A stretch of 7,069 bases of DNA from Mageeibacillus sp. UBA5747 (GTDB taxonomy: Bacteria > Bacillota > Clostridia > Saccharofermentanales > UBA5734). The translations under genes were made by a program, and so were the position numbers. Within the stretch, counting starts at the first letter, position 1; every line of letters starts with the position of its first letter. Positions 1-5,611 of this stretch are shown piece after piece. The stretch lies in NCBI GenBank assembly GCA_002419145.1, contig DIFN01000001.1, positions 18,322 through 25,390 of the forward strand. Direction: 5' to 3'. Below the pieces are notes generated by a model that worked only from the letters and a program-made list of their open reading frames with translations, ran no database searches and was not told where the DNA came from.

Positions 1-786
1 GATCTGGCCCGGATGGCTGAAATGGCCCATGCCCAGGGGGTCCCCCTGATCGTAGACAATACGTTTGGCACACCTTACCTGATCCGGCCGATGGAATATG
101 GCGCCGACATCGTGGTTCATTCGACGACCAAATTCATCGGGGGCCATGGCACGTCACTCGGCGGTGTGGTGGTGGATGCCGGCCGTTTTGATTTCAATAC
201 GCCTAAGTTTCCGCTCTTGTCCCAGCCCGATCCCGGGTACCACGGTCTGGCTTATGCCCGTGACCTTGGCAACCAGGCGTACATTCTGCGTATGCGGGTC
301 GTCCTGCTCAGAGACACTGGCGCTGCCATCAGTCCATTCAATGCCTGGCTTTTCATCCAAGGACTGGAAACGCTCTCCTTGCGCATGGACCGTCATGTCG
401 AGAATGCCAGGAAAGTGGCCACCTATCTGGCCAGTCATCCGAAAGTCAGCTGGGTCAATTACGCCGGCCTGCCGGACAACAAATACTACAGCCTGGCGCA
501 GAAGTACCTGCCCAAGGGCGTGAGCTCCATTTTTACATTCGGGGTCAAGGGCGGCAAAGAAGCAGCGGTCCGTTTCATAGACCATCTCGCGCTGTTCTCG
601 CATCTGGCCAATGTCGCCGATGCCAAATCCCTCGTGATTCATCCGGCAAGCACAACCCATTCCCAGCTTTCTGACGAGGAGCTGATTTCAGCAGGCATCA
701 CGTCAGATCTGATTCGCCTCTCGATAGGTCTCGAATCCGCCCAGGATCTGATCGCCGACCTCGAACAGGCTCTGACTCACGTTTGA
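1..786 (+). CDS. metY: O-acetylhomoserine sulfhydrylase (MetY-type), 5' truncated
   Basis: This is a PLP enzyme of the Cys/Met metabolism family. It is expected to make homocysteine from O-acetylhomoserine and sulfide in the cytoplasm. The frame is open from base 1, so the start lies upstream; 261 residues remain of a family length near 430. The motif VDNTFGTPYL carries the Asp (codon 55-57) that contacts the PLP ring nitrogen. HSTTKFIGGHGTSLGG carries the Schiff-base Lys (codon 130-132). The C-terminal DAKSLVIHPASTTHSQ and DLIRLSIGLE blocks are typical of O-acetylhomoserine sulfhydrylases rather than cystathionine synthases, although paralogues of this family can be misnamed from fragments. 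It lies 58 bp upstream of two Rrf2 regulators, one CymR-like, which fits control by sulfur supply. The internal ATG at 13 is not the real start, because homology continues to the window edge. Confidence 0.9.
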   Translation, partial: DLARMAEMAHAQGVPLIVDNTFGTPYLIRPMEYGADIVVHSTTKFIGGHGTSLGGVVVDAGRFDFNTPKFPLLSQPDPGYHGLAYARDLGNQAYILRMRVVLLRDTGAAISPFNAWLFIQGLETLSLRMDRHVENARKVATYLASHPKVSWVNYAGLPDNKYYSLAQKYLPKGVSSIFTFGVKGGKEAAVRFIDHLALFSHLANVADAKSLVIHPASTTHSQLSDEELISAGITSDLIRLSIGLESAQDLIADLEQALTHV

Positions 787-830
787 ACGGCAGTCTGAAA
801 ATGCAACCGAAAGCTGCCTGAGCGTCTTAA

Positions 831-835
831 AGGAG
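831..835 (+). promoter_or_regulatory. Ribosome binding site for the IscR-like gene
   Basis: AGGAG lies 9 nt before the ATG at 845 and fixes that start. It is flanked by two copies of GTCTTAA (824-830 and 835-841) spaced 11 bp apart. The rest of the 58-bp gap after metY shows no convincing promoter or terminator, so the regulators may be co-transcribed with metY. Confidence 0.8.
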
Positions 836-844
836 TCTTAACCC

Positions 845-1291
845 ATGCGCATATCAACCCGTGGTGTCTATGCCCTGGAAGCCATGCTCGCTCTCGGCAG
901 CCAACCGGCAGGGGAGCGGGTCAGCATCCGGCAGATCAGTGAACAGACAGGCCTGTCCGACAGTTACCTGGAGCAGATTTTTGCCCTTTTGAAACGAGGC
1001 GGTCTTCTGGTCAGTCTGCGCGGCAATCACGGTGGATATTATCTCGCACGACCGGCCAGCACCATCACGGTCGGCGACATTGTCCGGGCGGCTGAAGGCT
1101 CCCTCACCCCGGTCAATTGCGCGGACCCTTCAGCCCATGGCTGTGAACGCTACAGAGATTGCCTGTCGCGGCCGGTCTGGAGCCTGATGGAGCAGGAAAT
1201 TGCCAAATTTGTCGGCGAGATCACGCTCGAAGATCTGCACCGGAAATTCGCAGCTTGGGAACAGGACACCCAAATGGATTTTTTCATATGA
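845..1291 (+). CDS. Rrf2-family regulator with IscR-like three-Cys cluster motif
   Basis: This is a 148-aa winged-helix transcription factor of the Rrf2 family. The N-terminus (MRISTRGVYALEAML), the recognition-helix region around residues 27-51 (IRQISEQTGLSDSYLEQIF) and the wing with LRGNHGGYYLARP (58-70) are all family signatures. Cys92, Cys100 and Cys106 are spaced C-X7-C-X5-C. This is close to the C-X5-C-X5-C of E. coli IscR, which holds a [2Fe-2S] cluster, so Fe-S or redox sensing is likely. It is not flanked by iscS/iscU here, so I give no symbol. The protein ends in MDFFI, an aromatic-Ile tail recalling that of CymR. Its stop overlaps the start of the next Rrf2 gene by 4 bp (ATGA), so the two are probably translationally coupled. 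Target genes cannot be read from the sequence; metY and its own operon are the obvious candidates. Confidence 0.9.
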   Translation: MRISTRGVYALEAMLALGSQPAGERVSIRQISEQTGLSDSYLEQIFALLKRGGLLVSLRGNHGGYYLARPASTITVGDIVRAAEGSLTPVNCADPSAHGCERYRDCLSRPVWSLMEQEIAKFVGEITLEDLHRKFAAWEQDTQMDFFI

Positions 1292-1728
1292 AACTCTCAA
1301 CGAAAAGCCGCTATGGGCTGCGAGCCTTGATCGACTTGGCGCTCTACAGCCAGAATGGGCAAGTCGCCTTGCATCAGATTGCTGCCCGGCAAAACCTGTC
1401 GATCAAATATCTGGAACAAGATTTTGCCACCCTGCGCAAGGCCGGTCTGGTTCGCAGCATCAAAGGGGCTCAGGGCGGATACATCCTGGCCCGCCCGGCT
1501 GACCAGATCCGGGTGGGTGACATCGTCCGGATTCTCGAAGGGGACCTGTCCCTGGTTGACATTCAGGATGTGTCCGGGCAGCAGACCCCGATCCGCCGAT
1601 TTCTGATCGCAACGATCTGGCAGCCGCTCAGCGAACAGATCGAAAATCATCTCAATGCTCTGAGTTTGGCCGATCTGGTCGACCAACACCAGCTCGAGAC
1701 AGGCCAGGAACCTATGTATTACATCTAG
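1288..1728 (+). CDS. cymR: CymR-like Rrf2-family cysteine metabolism repressor
   Basis: This 146-aa Rrf2 regulator begins MKLSTKSRYGLRALIDLAL and has the helix-turn-helix block IAARQNLSIKYLEQ. Its wing (KGAQGGYILARPAD) is followed by VGDIVRILEGDLSLVDI. These features, the complete lack of cysteines and the C-terminal MYYI match Bacillus CymR, which ends in a very similar MFYI. In Bacillus and Staphylococcus, CymR represses cysteine uptake and synthesis genes in a complex with CysK. I chose the ATG at 1288 because family homology begins exactly there; the frame is open further upstream but that extension shadows the previous gene. No good ribosome binding site precedes this ATG, so translation probably depends on coupling through the ATGA overlap. 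The symbol is by resemblance only. The stop codon lies inside a 21-bp tandem duplication. Confidence 0.85.
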   Translation: MKLSTKSRYGLRALIDLALYSQNGQVALHQIAARQNLSIKYLEQDFATLRKAGLVRSIKGAQGGYILARPADQIRVGDIVRILEGDLSLVDIQDVSGQQTPIRRFLIATIWQPLSEQIENHLNALSLADLVDQHQLETGQEPMYYI

Positions 1729-1756
1729 CTGCCGTTGTATTACATCTAGCTGCCGT
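1715..1756 (+). repeat. Perfect 21-bp tandem duplication spanning a stop codon
   Basis: Bases 1715-1735 and 1736-1756 are identical, and the identity ends exactly at these limits. The first copy contains the last codons and the TAG stop of the CymR-like gene. Because the unit is seven codons long, the second copy stays in frame and again reads Tyr-Tyr-Ile-stop. Reading through the first stop would append LPLYYI. A recent slippage duplication is the simplest origin. Confidence 0.95.
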
Positions 1757-1789
1757 GGTGCCCGGCTCGTATTCAAAGCTCTCCAGACG

Positions 1790-1798
1790 TGGTATGAT
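1790..1798 (+). promoter_or_regulatory. Probable extended -10 promoter of the aroB-like operon
   Basis: TGG followed by TATGAT (1793-1798) forms an extended -10 element with five of six consensus bases. The -35 position (1770-1775, TATTCA) is poor at a 17-bp spacing, as is common with extended -10 promoters. Transcription would begin near 1805, giving a short leader before the ATG at 1832. It sits in the only sizeable gap before the five-gene run that ends with hemW. No terminator hairpin is evident between the CymR-like gene and this promoter. Confidence 0.55.
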
Positions 1799-1816
1799 AT
1801 GGGATGCAACACCGCT

Positions 1817-1822
1817 AAGGAG
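1817..1822 (+). promoter_or_regulatory. Ribosome binding site deciding the aroB-like start
   Basis: AAGGAG lies 9 nt before the ATG at 1832. The longer in-frame start at 1799 has no such site and would lie upstream of the predicted transcription start, so 1832 is preferred. Confidence 0.8.
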
Positions 1823-1831
1823 TTAATTTTG

Positions 1832-2866
1832 ATGCAGATTTTCGGCCAGATTCATGACCGTTCCTTTCCCATCCATATAGATACAGGCAGCCTGACCCAG
1901 ATTCCCCAGCTGATACCTGAAATTGCAAGCGCCAAGCGAATCGTGATTGTCACCGACCGGGAAGTCAGCTCGCTGTACCTCAACAAACTGCAGCAGGCCT
2001 TGAGTAAAACCGGCGCAGCCTTCACCGTCGTGACAGTCGATGGTGCCGAAACCGGCAAGAACCTCGACACCGTCCGGATCATTTGCGAAGAGCTGGCCGA
2101 TCTAGCGATCACAGCATCCGATGTCCTGATCGCATTTGGCGGCGGCAGCATCCTCGACGTGGCCGGCTATGTCACAGCCACCTTTCTCGGCCATCCCCAA
2201 CTGGTGCTCGTCCCGACTTCGCTTTTTGCCATGGTTGATTCGGCCATCTGCCCGGTCAATCTGCTCAATATCCGCAGCAGTAAGAATAGTTTGGGACTTC
2301 CCAATCAGACGACAGCGGTTGTCATCGACCCGACCCTGACCGATTCTCTGTCAGCTCGCCAGATTGCCTGCGGCTACGCCCGGATCGTCCTGTATGGCCT
2401 GCTGGAAAACCAGACCCTTCTGGACCGGCTCGAGTCCGGCGTCTGGGACCTCAGTGAGATGATCACCTTGTCTTTGCAAGCCAAGCAGAACTTGCTCCAC
2501 CGTGATGAGCGCCTGCTGGGCTTTGGCCAGGAGATCGGCAATGCCATCGAAGGTCACTTTCGTTTCCTGAAATATCTGCATGGTGAAGCCATGGCCCTGG
2601 GCCTTTTTGCCAGCTGGCCGGATGAACGGTTGCGCCATTTGCTGGTCAATCTGAAGCTGCCGGTTGAACTCAATGGAGTTTCGGCTGAGGTCATTGCCCA
2701 GCGCGTGCTTCGTTCTCAGGCGCCAGGCCAGCCCCTGACCCTGGTTGAACTCGATGCTGTCAACCACCCCCGGATCAAACTCGTGGACGCTGATGTGGCC
2801 GAAGCTACTTTGCTGGCCAAGGTCCGATCCCTGTTTCCGGATTTCGAGGCAGCGAAGCCATGCTGA
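1832..2866 (+). CDS. AroB (3-dehydroquinate synthase)-like protein lacking catalytic residues
   Basis: This 344-aa protein has the full-length dehydroquinate synthase fold signature. It shows the N-terminal strand DRSFPIHIDTG, the NAD-binding GGGSILD (103-109), VPTSLFAMVDS (127-137), KN (151-152), VVIDPTLTDSLSAR, DER (225-227) and LHGEA (249-253). Aligned by motif to AroB (Aspergillus numbering), many active-site residues are gone. Metal ligands Glu194 and His271 are Arg184 and Gln233; His275 is Asn237; Lys152 and Lys197 are Val142 and Leu187. A six-residue deletion after DER removes Glu260 and Arg264, and Asn268 is Gly. Asp136, Lys151, Asn152, Lys218 and His250 remain. The nucleotide site looks intact but metal-dependent dehydroquinate synthesis seems unlikely. 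It may be a pseudoenzyme, or a diverged member of the wider AroB/iron-alcohol-dehydrogenase superfamily. The frame is clean, so it is not simply a decaying pseudogene. It overlaps the following lipoprotein gene by 7 bp. Confidence 0.8.
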   Translation: MQIFGQIHDRSFPIHIDTGSLTQIPQLIPEIASAKRIVIVTDREVSSLYLNKLQQALSKTGAAFTVVTVDGAETGKNLDTVRIICEELADLAITASDVLIAFGGGSILDVAGYVTATFLGHPQLVLVPTSLFAMVDSAICPVNLLNIRSSKNSLGLPNQTTAVVIDPTLTDSLSARQIACGYARIVLYGLLENQTLLDRLESGVWDLSEMITLSLQAKQNLLHRDERLLGFGQEIGNAIEGHFRFLKYLHGEAMALGLFASWPDERLRHLLVNLKLPVELNGVSAEVIAQRVLRSQAPGQPLTLVELDAVNHPRIKLVDADVAEATLLAKVRSLFPDFEAAKPC

Positions 2867-4182
2867 AAAAGCAAGCCGTGAAACACCGCTTGCCGGCCAT
2901 AATCCTGCCCCTGATCCTGGCTCTGAGCTTGTCATCCTGTTCGGGTCTGATCGGTGCTGGTCCGAGTGAGGCAAAGGTGGCCGATTACGGTTCGTATGGC
3001 TCCGATCTGGCCCTGGAACTGGCGGACAAATACCCGTACCGCAGTGCCGGATCTGACATCGAAGCCGGCGCCTTGGATTTTCTGGCCGCCGAGTTCAAGT
3101 CATTGGGTTATAAGACAACGACGCAGAAATTCACCTACACCAACGCTGAAGGGCAATCCGTTCCCTCTGCGAATCTTTTCGTCCGGATCGAAGGCGCCGG
3201 GGTCGAGTCGACCGATGCGTCCGGCACAGTCAAAAAGGAACGACGCCAGATCATCATCGGGGCTCATTACGATGTCAGCATTACAGCTGCCCAAGGTGAA
3301 GAAGCCCGTGCAGCAGCCGTCGCTGCCCAGACTGCGAGTGAAACCGCAACCGATGATCAGAAGAGGCAGCTGGTGGGTGATACGGATTCCTTTCCGACTC
3401 CGACTCTGGCTGATTTTGATGGAATCCACGCCAATGCATCTGGTGTGGGCGTCTTGTTTACCCTGGCACGTCAGCTCAAGGGTCAGAAACTGGCCCACGA
3501 TATCGTGCTGGTTGCTTTTGGTGCCGGGACAGCTGATTATGCCGGAGCGAAAGCCTTTGTTCAGGGTTTGGGTGATGCCGACCTGGCCCGGACCGATGCC
3601 ATGTACAACATCGATGGCATCTATGCCGGTGATGAGGTCTATGTCCATGCTGGACAGAATTCAGTCATGGCCGGCAATAAGAAAAATTACGAACTGCGCC
3701 GCAAGCTCTACGAGGCAACCGATGTTTTTTTTGAATACAAACTCTACACCAACAACCAGTACAATCTGCTGACCAACCAGTCCTCCATCCGCGTGCCGTT
3801 CGGAGACTCAGGCGAAACGGCCATTTACCGCGAATGGACGCTGCACCGGTCTGATCACACCCCCTTTGATGAGGCAGGTATCCCAGTCGTTTTTTTTGAA
3901 TCGTATGATTATAATTATAAATCATTAGATGAGATGAAAGAGAGCAAAAACCCCGCCTTGGCCGCAACCGATGGCCAGATCCGGGACACCGCCTTTGACT
4001 CGTCTGATTTTCTGTCCTATCTTTTGCTCAATTCAGCTGCCCAAGCCTCGAGAGCAGGCTCGGACAACCAAGAAACCATCGACCGCCTGACGCAAAGAAT
4101 CAACAACACGGCGTTTGTCATTCTGGAAGCCATCAAACGCAGCTCAGCCGTCGCAACAGTTGCTACCACAACAGGAGGATAG
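2860..4182 (+). CDS. M28-family peptidase-like lipoprotein, catalytic Glu pair missing
   Basis: This 440-aa protein starts with a lipoprotein signal peptide: basic MLKKQAVKHR, a hydrophobic core, and lipobox LSSC with Cys27 as the lipidation site. It should be anchored outside the cytoplasmic membrane. The rest resembles M28 zinc aminopeptidases. GAHYD supplies His136 and Asp138, NID supplies Asp252, and SDHTPFDEAGIPVVFFE supplies His333. However, the usual DDNASG is HANASG, so the bridging Asp is Ala191. The usual AEE of the catalytic and zinc-binding Glu pair is A-G-T (Gly223, Thr224). Only part of the dinuclear site remains, so peptidase activity is doubtful. A long Ala/Glu/Gln-rich insertion (about 143-185) separates the first two motifs. 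GAGG-like pairing (GAGG, 2846-2849) precedes the ATG, which lies within the previous gene's end. The function could be peptide or glycan binding; this is inference. Confidence 0.82.
   Translation: MLKKQAVKHRLPAIILPLILALSLSSCSGLIGAGPSEAKVADYGSYGSDLALELADKYPYRSAGSDIEAGALDFLAAEFKSLGYKTTTQKFTYTNAEGQSVPSANLFVRIEGAGVESTDASGTVKKERRQIIIGAHYDVSITAAQGEEARAAAVAAQTASETATDDQKRQLVGDTDSFPTPTLADFDGIHANASGVGVLFTLARQLKGQKLAHDIVLVAFGAGTADYAGAKAFVQGLGDADLARTDAMYNIDGIYAGDEVYVHAGQNSVMAGNKKNYELRRKLYEATDVFFEYKLYTNNQYNLLTNQSSIRVPFGDSGETAIYREWTLHRSDHTPFDEAGIPVVFFESYDYNYKSLDEMKESKNPALAATDGQIRDTAFDSSDFLSYLLLNSAAQASRAGSDNQETIDRLTQRINNTAFVILEAIKRSSAVATVATTTGG
4173..4178 (+). promoter_or_regulatory. Strong ribosome binding site for the nfeD gene
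   Basis: AGGAGG lies 7 nt before the ATG at 4186 and inside the last codons of the lipoprotein gene. It decides the start and suggests efficient translation from the shared message. Confidence 0.8.
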
Positions 4183-4185
4183 CGC

Positions 4186-4650
4186 ATGATCCTGCAATTG
4201 GATGCCTGGATTTTCTGGCTGGTTCTTTTGGCCATATTCCTGATTGCCGAAGCTGTCACCGTCAACCTGACCACCATCTGGTTTGCTGCTGGCAGCCTGG
4301 TGGCCCTGATCCTGGACTTGGCTGGCATGACCGTCGCGTTGCAGGTCACAGCCATGATCGTCGTTTCCGGCATTTTACTGACCTTGTTTCTGATCGTCAT
4401 TCGCCCGCACATAAACCTGGCCAAGGGCAGCCACATTCCAACCAATGCGGACCGTCTGATCGGCCAGGAAGGCCTGGTCATCGAACCGATCGACCCCATC
4501 CAGGGAACCGGCCAGATCCGCGCTCTTGGCCAGACCTGGAGCGCCAACAGCCTGAATCAGCAACCCATAGCAGCCGATACCCGGGTCGTGATCATTGAAA
4601 TCCGCGGTGTCAAAGCCATCGTAACGACAAAGGAGGCCAACCATGACTGA
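4186..4650 (+). CDS. NfeD-family membrane protein (short form)
   Basis: This 154-aa protein has three predicted membrane segments (about 8-24, 30-46 and 50-72). They include the AEAVTVNLTTIWFAAGSLVA pattern typical of short NfeD proteins. A soluble C-terminal OB-fold domain (about 85-150) follows, with GQEGLVIEPI, GQIRALGQTWSA and DTRVVIIEIRGVKAIV. Short NfeD proteins are encoded next to SPFH proteins and are thought to act with them in membrane microdomains; the serine-protease domain of long NfeD proteins is absent. Here the gene overlaps the SPFH gene by 8 bp, the classical pairing. The gap to the upstream lipoprotein gene is only 3 bp, so that protein is likely co-expressed. The precise biochemical role of this family is not settled. 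Confidence 0.92.
   Translation: MILQLDAWIFWLVLLAIFLIAEAVTVNLTTIWFAAGSLVALILDLAGMTVALQVTAMIVVSGILLTLFLIVIRPHINLAKGSHIPTNADRLIGQEGLVIEPIDPIQGTGQIRALGQTWSANSLNQQPIAADTRVVIIEIRGVKAIVTTKEANHD
4631..4636 (+). promoter_or_regulatory. Ribosome binding site for the SPFH gene
   Basis: AGGAGG lies 6 nt before the ATG at 4643, within the end of nfeD. It supports this start despite the 8-bp gene overlap. Confidence 0.8.
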
Positions 4651-5611
4651 TACTGTGTCCTTCATCCCAGCCGCCGCCACTCTCACTGCCTTCGGCTCAT
4701 TTGTATCCTTTATCCTGATCCTGTTCATTCTATTTGCCATCCTGATCCGCAATGTCCGTATCGTGCCGCAGGCCACCAATTTCATCATCGAGCGACTGGG
4801 CGCCTACCATGCCACCTGGCATACTGGTATCCATATCAAAATCCCCTTCATCGACCGGGTCGTCAAGACGGTCTCCCTCAAGGAAAAGGTCGCTGATTTC
4901 CAGCCCCAGGCTGTGATCACCAAGGACAATGTCACGATGCAGATCGATACAGTCTTGTTCTATCAGATCACCGACCCCAAACTGTACACCTACGGCATTG
5001 AGAATCCGATCATGGCGATCGAGAACCTCTCTGCCACGACCCTGCGTAACATCATCGGTGACCTCGAGCTGGACCAGACCCTGACCTCACGGGATCTGAT
5101 CAATACCAAAATGCGCCTGATCCTCGACGAAGCGACGGACCCCTGGGGGATCAAGGTCAACCGCGTCGAGCTGAAAAACATTATCCCACCCCAAGAAATC
5201 CAGGTCGCCATGGAACGCCAGATGAAGGCTGAACGCGAAAAGCGCGAAAACATCCTGCGCGCCGAAGGTGAGAAAGAAGCTGCCATTCGCACCGCTGAAG
5301 GTGAAAAAACGGCTGCTATCCTGCGCGCAGAGGCCAAGAAAGAAGCCGCGATCCGTGAAGCCGAGGGCCAGGCTCTGGCCATCCTCAAGGTCCAGGAAGC
5401 CACCGCCCAAGGCCTGCGCATGATCCAGGACGTCGGCGCCAATTCTTCCCTGATCGCGATCAAGAGTCTGGAAACCTTGGCCCAGGTGGCCAATGGCCAA
5501 GCCACAAAAATCATTGTGCCTTCAGACATCCAGAACCTGGCCAGCCTCGCTGTGTCACTCAAAGAAGTCGTCAGCGATGTCGGCGTGGGAAAAGGTGCAG
5601 GGAAAGCTTGA
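4643..5611 (+). CDS. SPFH/stomatin-like (band 7) membrane protein
   Basis: This 322-aa protein has one N-terminal membrane segment (about 17-35) followed by a band 7 domain. Typical blocks are IVPQATNFIIERLGAYHATW, GIHIKIPFIDRV, DNVTMQIDTVLFYQITDP, ATTLRNIIGDLELDQTLTSR and DPWGIKVNRVELKNIIPP. From about residue 190 it forms an Ala/Glu/Lys/Arg-rich coiled coil. Within it are three 11-residue repeats (204-214, 215-225, 226-236) with the pattern I-x-x-A-E-x-x-K-x-A-A. Stomatin/QmcA/paraslipin proteins oligomerise into ring or cage assemblies and scaffold membrane microdomains. The NfeD neighbour is its usual partner. The C-terminal IIVPSDIQNLASLA also fits the family. The stop overlaps the hemW start by 4 bp. 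The client proteins are unknown; the co-encoded lipoprotein is a candidate. Confidence 0.93.
   Translation: MTDTVSFIPAAATLTAFGSFVSFILILFILFAILIRNVRIVPQATNFIIERLGAYHATWHTGIHIKIPFIDRVVKTVSLKEKVADFQPQAVITKDNVTMQIDTVLFYQITDPKLYTYGIENPIMAIENLSATTLRNIIGDLELDQTLTSRDLINTKMRLILDEATDPWGIKVNRVELKNIIPPQEIQVAMERQMKAEREKRENILRAEGEKEAAIRTAEGEKTAAILRAEAKKEAAIREAEGQALAILKVQEATAQGLRMIQDVGANSSLIAIKSLETLAQVANGQATKIIVPSDIQNLASLAVSLKEVVSDVGVGKGAGKA
5252..5350 (+). repeat. 33-bp coding repeats (hendecads) in the SPFH coiled coil
   Basis: Three consecutive 33-bp units (5252-5284, 5285-5317, 5318-5350) encode similar 11-residue segments starting with Ile and ending Ala-Ala. They are diverged at the DNA level, so they are an old structural repeat rather than a recent duplication. 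Eleven-residue periodicity fits the nearly straight coiled coils of stomatin assemblies. Confidence 0.8.

Noticed and set aside
787..844. Terminator after metY (GGCAG with CTGCC)
   Set aside because: The arms are only 5 bp with a loop of about 20 bases and no T-run follows.
1159..1287. Upstream in-frame extension of the CymR-like gene
   Set aside because: Rrf2 homology begins exactly at the ATG at 1288, and the extension is an out-of-frame shadow of the IscR-like gene.
1799..1831. Earlier ATG for the AroB-like protein
   Set aside because: It abuts the -10 element and has no ribosome binding site, while 1832 has AAGGAG at good spacing and starts where AroB homology starts.
2351..2974. Minus-strand open frame across the AroB-like and lipoprotein junction
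   Set aside because: It lies opposite two genes with clear homology and has no recognisable domain, so it is a composition artefact.
1832..4182. Decaying pseudogenes as explanation for the lost catalytic residues
   Set aside because: Both frames are intact over full family length with ribosome binding sites or coupling, and other motifs are well kept; decay would normally bring frameshifts and stops.
4990..5562. Long minus-strand open frame opposite the SPFH gene
   Set aside because: It is the antisense of the Ala/Glu/Lys coiled-coil codons, is Ser/Arg rich, and has no family motif or ribosome binding site.
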